From an uncultured Bacteroidales bacterium (GTDB lineage Bacteria; Bacteroidota; Bacteroidia; Bacteroidales; UBA932), in contig CASEOO010000031.1 in NCBI GenBank assembly GCA_949289565.1, positions 1 to 40,352 of the forward strand: DNA of 40,352 nt, read 5' to 3'. The notes beneath the pieces were generated by a model that ran no database searches, had not been told where the DNA came from, and saw only the letters and a program-made list of their open reading frames with translations. Numbering within the stretch: position 1 is the first letter of the stretch; each line of letters starts with the position of its first letter. A program made the translations under genes and the position numbers. Below, piece after piece: positions 34,869 to 40,352 of the stretch.

Positions 34869-34962
34869 ACGCACGCACGAAAAATCGAAGTGGATTGCGA
34901 AGAAATCGCAAATCAGGTCATCGAAATCTGCAGTCATAGTAGATTAATTAGGCAAACTGACG

Positions 34963-35874
34963 TCAAATCAGATACAAGACGAACCCCAAGCCCGAAAGGA
35001 TAGAGAACAGGAACGTGCTGATAACCAGAAGCGGAAGCTGCTTGTCCAAAGCCTTTCCGGAATGCTTCCAGACCCCTGCCAGATGCACTATGAAAAGCGG
35101 GAGCGTGCACACATATAAATAATGGCACCAGTCAAACGCCCTGACAAAAGTGTAACCAGTCATGGCCGCCCAGCCTGCAGCGATCAGGACGACATGATAA
35201 ATTTTGGCTTTTTTCTCGCCTATCCTCACAGGGATGGTCCTCCTGGTCAGCGTATCGGTCTCGATATCACGGATATTGTTCACATTCAGCACTGCCGTGC
35301 TCAGGCATCCCAGGGAAACTGCGGGGAGAAGGAGATACCAGTTCGGGATCTCATGCGCGGCCACGAAATACGCACCGAGAACCGCCACTATCCCGAAATA
35401 CAGAAAAACATTCAAGTCTCCAAAGCCTCTGTAGCCATATGGATTTTTTCCCAGAGTATACCTCATGGCGGCAGATATGGCCATCACGCCCAGGAAGAGA
35501 GTGATGATAGCTCCATAACTGAAAAATGTTCCGAAAGAGAACCAGACCATCGCCAGGCCGCTGGCCGCAGAAAGAGCGGCATAGGTCCAAACCATCACCC
35601 TGTATCCCTTTTCCGATATAAGCCCTCCCGTGAGAGTGTATGCCGGGCCCTGCCTGTCGTCCCTGCGGTCCGTTCCGCTGAGGAAATCGCCCAGTTCATT
35701 GGAGGTGTTGGACAATATCTGAAGGAAGACTGCCGTCAGCAATGCGAAGGCGGCCGCCCACGGATTCACGACATAATCAGCAGTAGCCAGAAGCAGGCCC
35801 AGAGCGACTCCTGCCAAAGACTGAGGAAGAGTCCTCAGGCGCATGGCTGTGATGTATGGTTTTATATTTTTCAT
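34963..35874 (-). CDS. menA: 1,4-dihydroxy-2-naphthoate polyprenyltransferase
   Basis: This 303-residue UbiA-type membrane enzyme joins the isoprenoid tail to DHNA. The Mg-binding motif is in NTSNELGDFLSGTDRRDDRQGP (about 55-76), and the second Asp-rich region is VNNIRDIETDTLTRRTIPVRIG (about 202-223). About eight helices are visible. It is next to menG, with both genes in the same pathway. Its 5' leader, if transcribed from the lepA side, includes the structured block at 35941-36080. Confidence 0.95.
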   Translation of the reverse strand: MKNIKPYITAMRLRTLPQSLAGVALGLLLATADYVVNPWAAAFALLTAVFLQILSNTSNELGDFLSGTDRRDDRQGPAYTLTGGLISEKGYRVMVWTYAALSAASGLAMVWFSFGTFFSYGAIITLFLGVMAISAAMRYTLGKNPYGYRGFGDLNVFLYFGIVAVLGAYFVAAHEIPNWYLLLPAVSLGCLSTAVLNVNNIRDIETDTLTRRTIPVRIGEKKAKIYHVVLIAAGWAAMTGYTFVRAFDWCHYLYVCTLPLFIVHLAGVWKHSGKALDKQLPLLVISTFLFSILSGLGFVLYLI

Positions 35875-35933
35875 AGCTTAGACAACTTATAATCAATAAA
35901 ACAACACGTAAAACAACAAGGCAGACAACCTCG

Positions 35934-36080
35934 AAAAAACTAAAAGAGGCGATCTTTGTTTCCGGTTAAGAATCTTATTCGTCTCTTTCTGTGGAGACAT
36001 TTGACGGGAATGTGTGCAATGTATCCCGCCTTCCACAGAATTAAAACGGGTTGTCGAGATGACAACCCGTTTTGTTTTAC
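35934..36080. ncRNA. Structured non-coding block between menA and lepA
   Basis: This is an ORF-free region with three hairpins in a row. Stem 1 is AAAGAGGCG / CGTCTCTTT (35943-35951 with 35980-35988). Stem 2 is TCTGTGGA / TCCACAGA (35988-35995 with 36032-36039), enclosing GACGGGA / TCCCGCC (36003-36009 with 36024-36030). The third is the 13-bp terminator at 36043-36073. Stem 1 is followed by TTTTAGTTTTTT on the minus strand and the third stem by TTTTGTTTTA on the plus strand, so each strand has an outward terminator. Stem 1 pairs better as plus-strand RNA (G-U instead of A-C), the inner helix of stem 2 better as minus-strand RNA. A small RNA or a menA leader are both possible. Confidence 0.5.
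36043..36078. terminator. Intrinsic terminator downstream of lepA
   Basis: A perfect 13-bp stem AAAACGGGTTGTC / GACAACCCGTTTT with a 5-nt loop. On the minus strand TTTTAATT follows and would stop lepA transcription 28 bp after its stop codon. On the plus strand TTTTGTTTTA follows, so it can also stop RNA coming from the menA side. Confidence 0.88.
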
Positions 36081-36100
36081 CGGGTCCAGGCACATGAAGC

Positions 36101-37888
36101 CTAATCAAGCTTCAGCACTGCCATGAAGGCGCTTTGAGGGACTTCCACAGTTCCTATCTGGCGCATACGCTTCTTTCCCTGCTTCTGCTTTTCGAGAAGC
36201 TTGCGCTTCCTGGAAATATCACCTCCATAACACTTCGCAGTGACATCTTTCCTCACTGCCTTTACCGTCTCGCGGGCTATGATTTTCGCCCCGATCGCGG
36301 CCTGGATAGCCACATCGAACTGCTGTCTCGGTATCAATTCCTTGAGTTTCTCGCATATCTTCCGGCCGAAATCATATGCATGATCTGCATGAATCAGGCT
36401 TGAAAGCGCATCCGCAGGGTCTCCGTTCAGCAGGATGTCGAGCTTCACGAGCTTCGCCTCCTTGTAGCCTATGAGGTGGTAATCGAAAGATGCATAGCCC
36501 TTGGATATCGATTTGAGCTTGTCATAAAAATCAAATACGATTTCGGACAAAGGCATTTCATATGTCAGCTCCAGCCTGTCAGAAGTGATATAATGCTGGT
36601 TTATCAATATCCCCCTCTTGTCAAGGCAAAGCTTCATGATAGGCCCGTAGAATTCAGACTTGGAGATCACCTGGGCACGGATGTAAGGCTCTTCTATTTT
36701 CGATATGAGAGTAGGCGCAGGAAGACCGGACGGATTGTGCACATCCACCACTTCGCCCTGGGTCGTATAGACCTTGTACGAGACATTAGGCACAGTGGTC
36801 ACCACATCCATATTGAACTCTCTGTACAGCCTTTCCTGGATGATTTCCAGATGGAGAAGCCCCAGGAATCCGCAACGGAAACCGAAACCGAGCGCAAGCG
36901 AAGACTCCGGCTCAAATACCAGCGAAGCATCGTTCAGCTGGAGTTTCTCCAGAGATGACCGCAGTTCCTCATACTGGTCAGTTTCCACAGGATACACACC
37001 TGCAAAAAGCATCGGCTTCACTTCCTCGAAACCTGCTATAGCTTCGCCGCATGGATTCTCCACGTGGGTGATAGTGTCGCCGACCTTCACTTCAGATGCT
37101 GTCTTGATGCCGGAAATGATATAGCCAACGCTTCCGCACGGAATTTCCGGCCTCGGGTCGAGTTTCATCTTCAAGACTCCGACCTCGTCAGCATCATAGA
37201 CTTTGCCGGTGTTGAAGAACTTCACTTTCTCGCCAGTCCTCAGAGTCCCGTTGACGACTTTGTAATAAGCGATGATGCCTCTGAAAGAATTAAATACAGA
37301 ATCGAAAATCAACGCCTGCAGCGGGGCGTCGGGATCGCCTTCAGGAGCAGGAATGCGCTCCACAATTGCGTCCAGTATCTCATGCACGCCCTGCCCTGTT
37401 TTTCCTGAAGCGCAGAGAACATCTTCGGGTTTGCATCCCAGCAAATCGACCACCTGGTCCGTCACCACATCCACCATAGCCGAATCCACATCGATTTTGT
37501 TCAGGACAGGGATGATCTCCAGGTCATGCTCAATCGCCAGATAAAGATTTGAAATCGTCTGAGCCTGAATACCTTGTGTAGCATCTACAACCAGAAGAGC
37601 CCCTTCGCACGAAGCTATGGCACGTGAAACTTCATAAGAAAAATCGACATGGCCCGGCGTATCGATCAGATTCAGAGTATATTTTTCACCTCCATGTATA
37701 TAATCCATCTGGATAGCATGGCTCTTGATGGTGATTCCCTTTTCCTTTTCCAGATCCATAGAATCGAGCACCTGAGCCTCCATATCCCGTGCGGCCAGCG
37801 TCTTGGTGATCTCAATCATCCTGTCGGCAAGGGTGCTTTTGCCATGGTCGATATGTGCAATGATGCAGAAATTCCTGATATTCTTCAT
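36101..37888 (-). CDS. lepA: Elongation factor 4 (LepA)
   Basis: This 595-residue translational GTPase has G1 [10 protein letters not shown]2 around KGITIKS, G3 DTPGHVDF, G4 NKID and G5 ASGKTGQG. It ends in the LepA-specific C-terminal domain ([45 protein letters not shown] is the diagnostic region, cited here by position near residues 535-579). It acts on stalled or assembling ribosomes. The ATG at 37888 gives [20 protein letters not shown]; the TTG at 37921 overlaps the transcription start. Confidence 0.97.
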   Translation of the reverse strand: MKNIRNFCIIAHIDHGKSTLADRMIEITKTLAARDMEAQVLDSMDLEKEKGITIKSHAIQMDYIHGGEKYTLNLIDTPGHVDFSYEVSRAIASCEGALLVVDATQGIQAQTISNLYLAIEHDLEIIPVLNKIDVDSAMVDVVTDQVVDLLGCKPEDVLCASGKTGQGVHEILDAIVERIPAPEGDPDAPLQALIFDSVFNSFRGIIAYYKVVNGTLRTGEKVKFFNTGKVYDADEVGVLKMKLDPRPEIPCGSVGYIISGIKTASEVKVGDTITHVENPCGEAIAGFEEVKPMLFAGVYPVETDQYEELRSSLEKLQLNDASLVFEPESSLALGFGFRCGFLGLLHLEIIQERLYREFNMDVVTTVPNVSYKVYTTQGEVVDVHNPSGLPAPTLISKIEEPYIRAQVISKSEFYGPIMKLCLDKRGILINQHYITSDRLELTYEMPLSEIVFDFYDKLKSISKGYASFDYHLIGYKEAKLVKLDILLNGDPADALSSLIHADHAYDFGRKICEKLKELIPRQQFDVAIQAAIGAKIIARETVKAVRKDVTAKCYGGDISRKRKLLEKQKQGKKRMRQIGTVEVPQSAFMAVLKLD

Positions 37889-37926
37889 AAAATCCAGTTC
37901 ATAATCATGACCTTCGGTCAATCCTG

Positions 37927-37957
37927 CAAAGATAGCAACATTTCAATTCACTGCAAA
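37927..37957 (-). promoter_or_regulatory. lepA promoter
   Basis: TATCTTTG (37927-37934) and TTTG (37954-37957) with exactly 19 bp between, on the minus strand. The start is near 37922, with a leader of about 34 nt. Confidence 0.85.
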
Positions 37958-37988
37958 GCGGCCTCCTGCAGATTTCCGCAAAGCTGTC

Positions 37989-38771
37989 TCAGCGTATATA
38001 GAAATCCCTGGTGAGGGCGGCATATTCCGGAGTATAAGACTGGCCCTGGTGAATCGTCAGAACCTCCTCAACCGTATTTGGAGTCTGTCCGGCACGCGAA
38101 AATTCAGCCATTATCCTCGAAAACCGTTTCTTTTCAGATGTCCGTATCCGGACAATGCGGGATAGGCAAAGCCCAGACATCCGTGCATACCTCAGAAGCC
38201 ACAGCTCGGCATCGGCAGGCAAGATCAATGACAGAAGGCCATCCTGAGCCAGATGCACGGAGGCAAAAGCGACAAGTTCCCGATAAGAAAGCGACTGGGT
38301 GTGCCTGGCGGCATTGCGCCGGGCATCCGGCGCACCCAAAGAAAGGTCATAGTATGGCGGATTTGAGAAAATATGGTCGAAGACAGTGCATTGCGGAGCT
38401 GTCATGAAATCTTTCAGGGAAGTGTGGAGGGCTTCGAGCATGTCAGGCCAAGGAGAAGCGGCGAAATTTCTTCCAGCCTCCCGCGCAGAAGCTTCATCGA
38501 TATCTATCCCGAAAATCATGATTTTGCATCCTGAGCCTGGTGCACCTGCCGGTGCAATATTCGCGGTCACAGTCTCCGGTGCCATGGCGCAGTCTGCAAG
38601 CCTCTGTGCGGCCATCAATGCTATGGTTCCTGTGCCGGTGCCGACATCCAGACATTTACGGTCAAGCGGACGCACTGTCATCAGCGCGCCTAAAAGGACT
38701 CCGTCGGTGTTTACCTTCATGGCGGACTCCATATTCTCCACGGAGAAACGGCGGAAACGGAAGATTCCCAT
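37989..38771 (-). CDS. tRNA1(Val) (adenine-37-N6)-methyltransferase-like (TrmN6/YfiC)
   Basis: This 260-residue SAM methyltransferase carries the N6-adenine signature NPPYY (137-141), motif I CLDVGTGTGTIALMAA (40-55), and the YfiC-type start FRFRRFSVENMESAMKVNTDGVLLGA. Residues about 60-82 (Ala/Pro/Gly-rich) between motif I and the second acidic motif form an insertion that I would not expect in the family. It lies 17 bp after lolD and is probably co-transcribed with it. Confidence 0.85.
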   Translation of the reverse strand: MGIFRFRRFSVENMESAMKVNTDGVLLGALMTVRPLDRKCLDVGTGTGTIALMAAQRLADCAMAPETVTANIAPAGAPGSGCKIMIFGIDIDEASAREAGRNFAASPWPDMLEALHTSLKDFMTAPQCTVFDHIFSNPPYYDLSLGAPDARRNAARHTQSLSYRELVAFASVHLAQDGLLSLILPADAELWLLRYARMSGLCLSRIVRIRTSEKKRFSRIMAEFSRAGQTPNTVEEVLTIHQGQSYTPEYAALTRDFYIR

Positions 38772-38788
38772 AATACATGCAGGATATG

Positions 38789-39472
38789 TCAGATTCCAGG
38801 CTGTTCACCGCCGTCGACAAACAAGCCGTCACGCATGAAAAGGCTGCGGTCGCACTGGGAAGCGAGCCCAGGATCATGAGTGACGATGACGAATGTCTGC
38901 CCATGGGTGTCGCGCAGCTTGAAGAAAAGGCTGTGCAGCTCCTGTTTCGTGACACTGTCCAGATTTCCAGAAGGTTCGTCAGCGAATATCACAGCCGGGT
39001 GATTCACCAGGGCGCGGGCTATGGCGACTCTCTGCTGTTCTCCGCCTGAAAGCTCGGACGGCTTGTGTCCGGAACGCTCGGACAGGCCAAGTTCATCGAG
39101 CAAAGATTCCGCTTCAGCCCTGGCTTCCTTCGAGGACTTGCCTGCTATAAGTGCAGGAATCATAATATTCTCCACAGCAGTGAATTCAGGCAGCAGATGA
39201 TGGAACTGGAAGACAAAACCGACTTTCGTGTTCCTGAAAGCCGACAGAAGACGGCTGTTCAGCTTCAGCACATCTATCCCGTCTATGGTCAGAGTGCCTG
39301 CGTCCGGGGCGGAGAGTGTGCCCAAAATCTGAAGCAGAGTAGTCTTGCCTGCACCAGACGCCCCCATGATGGACAAGACCTCGGACCTGCACACGGACAG
39401 GTCGATGCCTTTCAGGACTTTGAGTTTTCCGAAAGATTTCTCTATACCTTTTGCCTCTATGATAGCTTCCAT
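38789..39472 (-). CDS. ABC transporter ATP-binding protein, LolD type
   Basis: This 227-residue ATPase has Walker [10 protein letters not shown] (37-45), signature [15 protein letters not shown] (141-155), Walker B VIFADEP (161-167) and an H-loop in VIVTHDPGL. Sequence and size match the LolD/MacB/FtsE branch that drives lipoprotein release or other FtsX-type permeases. No permease gene is beside it, only a possible 19-codon permease start on the other strand. The ATG at 39472 is chosen over TTG 39493. Confidence 0.92.
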   Translation of the reverse strand: MEAIIEAKGIEKSFGKLKVLKGIDLSVCRSEVLSIMGASGAGKTTLLQILGTLSAPDAGTLTIDGIDVLKLNSRLLSAFRNTKVGFVFQFHHLLPEFTAVENIMIPALIAGKSSKEARAEAESLLDELGLSERSGHKPSELSGGEQQRVAIARALVNHPAVIFADEPSGNLDSVTKQELHSLFFKLRDTHGQTFVIVTHDPGLASQCDRSLFMRDGLFVDGGEQPGI

Positions 39473-39503
39473 CGTCAAAGTGATTTCAGTCAAACATATC
39501 CGG

Positions 39504-39511
39504 CAAAGATA
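39504..39511 (-). promoter_or_regulatory. -7 promoter box of lolD-trmN6
   Basis: TATCTTTG on the minus strand, followed by C; the start is near 39499, giving a leader of about 27 nt before ATG 39472. Confidence 0.7.
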
Positions 39512-39549
39512 AACTTTTTACACGACAGGCGGCTCATCCGGAGAAAGAA

Positions 39550-39606
39550 ATGGCGGTTCTGCAACAGTCTTTTCAGATAGCCAAGAGAAATCTCAGAACA
39601 TTCTTT
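39550..39606 (+). pseudogene. Possible truncated start of an FtsX-type permease gene
   Basis: From ATG 39550 the plus strand reads MAVLQQSFQIAKRNLRTFF, which resembles the N-terminal amphipathic segment of FtsX/MacB-like permeases. GC content then falls and the likeness ends near 39606, although the frame stays open further. It lies divergent from the LolD-type ATPase gene. The match is short, so the call is tentative. Confidence 0.25.
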
Positions 39607-40043
39607 TGTGTACTATCAGCTAGCGGGGGACATACGAAAGATTCATTTACCATCATGGCAATATCCTCTCCTTTTACAATTTGCGGAGCAAAAAGAACAT
39701 CCTTTTCCCATGAAGGAAATAGTTTTCGGAGAAGTTTGTTCATATCAATAGGCTCAGACGGCAGCTCTTCTCCTAAAGAGAATACTATATAATTTCCGTC
39801 TGGAGAAGGATATGACATCGCCTCCATATCATTTTGTTCCTTTATTGAAGAATTTATGCAAGGGAAAAGATGGTATCCGCTTTGAGGGTCTTGAGTGTTG
39901 TAAATAAGAATGTAGTCGGGCAATTTATTCATAATAACTCCCCCTCTGCGTTGAGAAAATAAATCACTATTGAAACGAATATTATAGAGCTTTTCATACC
40001 TTTTAGGTTTTTCTCCTAATATCCATTCCAATTTTATTGTGTC
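39573..40043 (-). pseudogene. 5'-truncated AT-rich gene fragment, beta-propeller-like
   Basis: An open frame of about 156 codons reads from an in-frame TAG (40044-40046) to a stop at 39573. It has no ATG near its 5' end and starts in the middle of what looks like a domain (DTIKLEWILGEKPKRYEKLY). Segments such as DYILIYNTQDPQSGYHLFP and SYPSPDGNYIVFSLGEE have the Tyr/Asp/Gly-Asn pattern of blades in the 6-bladed beta-propeller proteins common in Bacteroidota. GC content is clearly below that of the neighbours. I infer a remnant or recently acquired fragment; the family is not certain and it may still be translated from the TTG at 40031 or the internal ATG further in. Confidence 0.45.
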
Positions 40044-40098
40044 CTATAAAAACACCTCCCCTCTGTTTTTGAATGAAATTCTATAAACAGATAATGAT

Positions 40099-40141
40099 AA
40101 AAAAATAAAGGAGGGCAGGCGGAACAATCCGGCCACCCTCC
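40099..40141 (-). terminator. Probable intrinsic terminator
   Basis: On the minus strand GGAGGGTGG...CCCTCC forms a GC-rich stem with inner GGC/GCC pairing, followed by TTTATTTTTTT. It would end transcription of the partial frame entering from the right edge. Confidence 0.6.
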
Positions 40142-40161
40142 ACCCGTAAATGCCATTTTAT

Positions 40162-40350
40162 TCATATGGCACGAAAAGGCGGCAAAAACCTGCAATTATC
40201 CGGGAAACGGCCCCGGCCGGAGGATGCGGGATCCCCTGACAGGGGTTGCAGGGGGTTTGGATGGGTCCAGGTTAAACTGTAGTTTTTCCATATCCTCACT
40301 TCGGCAATTCGTGCAAGCACAATTGCTCTCTGTTCGTCAATGGTTTCGAA
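40162..40350 (-). CDS. Partial open frame at the right edge, unknown
   Basis: A minus-strand frame open at the window edge covers 62 codons to a TGA at 40162. The first 26 residues (ETIDEQRAIVLARIAEVRIW near the edge) look like a normal coding tail. From about residue 27 it runs through the dispersed GC-rich repeat (WTHPNPLQPLSGDP) and then low-complexity sequence, so the repeat probably replaced or extended the original C-terminus. The EQRAIV..I.E pattern recalls the tail of type I restriction specificity subunits, but this is too short to assign. Confidence 0.35.
   Translation of the reverse strand, partial: FETIDEQRAIVLARIAEVRIWKNYSLTWTHPNPLQPLSGDPASSGRGRFPDNCRFLPPFRAI
40230..40267 (+). 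repeat. Dispersed GC-rich repeat, copy B
   Basis: This 38-bp segment is the partner of 34041-34079 in opposite orientation. It has GATCCCC, an inner CCCCT-GAC-AGGGG hairpin, GCAGGGGGTT and GGATGGGTC. It sits inside the end of the partial frame on the other strand. Confidence 0.85.
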
Positions 40351-40352
40351 GA

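Noticed and set aside
35934..36080. Assignment of the menA-lepA block as 6S RNA or SRP RNA
   Set aside because: There is no long closing stem with a central bubble, and no GGAA-capped SRP apical hairpin; only the generic structured-RNA call is supported.

Overview
The window reads as a chromosomal segment of a Bacteroidota, most likely an uncultured Bacteroidales. The evidence is the 5' end of a Bacteroidales-type 16S rRNA gene at the left edge, many promoters of the Bacteroidota type (-33 TTTG, about 19 bp, -7 TAnnTTTG), few Shine-Dalgarno sequences, and families typical of this phylum (DUF2723 and DUF4271 membrane proteins, a PorT-like barrel, menaquinone genes). Genes are dense and mostly housekeeping. 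I see no CRISPR array, prophage, complete insertion sequence or toxin-antitoxin cassette.

Layout. 1-390: 16S rRNA 5' end (minus) and its promoter, divergent from a two-gene CHR transporter. 390-5590: CHR pair, an AspT/YidE-type transporter, a polysaccharide flippase (minus) and a lipoprotein cyclophilin. 5590-5715: a compact unit with a sigma-54-type promoter and a strong terminator, probably encoding a roughly 80-nt RNA. 5711-12530: a histidine operon, hisG-hisD-hisC/hisB(fused)-hisH-hisA-hisF-hisIE (minus), preceded by a His-rich leader peptide and an attenuator. 12555-15660: the rplM-rpsI-rpsB-tsf translation operon. 15660-18340: pfkA, smpB and divergent miaA. 18344-25784: trmB, a PSP1-family gene, holB, a polyprenyl synthase, an outer-membrane barrel, trxA, a HAD phosphatase, a ProX-like deacylase and lgt (all minus). 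25835-31670: pgk, an rRNA-type methyltransferase, tRNA-Ala(GGC) and a large DUF2723 protein. 31700-34870: SUI1/YciH, DUF4271, hemD, rnpA, yidD, menG. 34963-39511: menA, a structured non-coding block, lepA, trmN6-like and lolD. 39512-40352: a disturbed, partly AT-rich region with gene fragments and a GC-rich dispersed repeat.

How the genes work together. The his genes supply every step from PRPP to histidine except histidinol-phosphate phosphatase, which must be encoded elsewhere or by an unrelated phosphatase. The leader at 12379-12527 would couple transcription to charged tRNA-His. menG and menA lie tail to tail and both act in menaquinone synthesis, and the polyprenyl synthase at 21474 could supply the side chain. 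rplM/rpsI/rpsB/tsf, smpB, miaA, trmB, rnpA, lepA, SUI1 and the tRNA form a broad translation theme.

The most interesting items are the sigma-54-type small RNA unit, the histidine attenuator, the HisC-HisB fusion without a phosphatase, the two-stem block between menA and lepA, and the repeat pair at 34041 and 40230. All calls come from reading the sequence alone; no database search or folding program was run.
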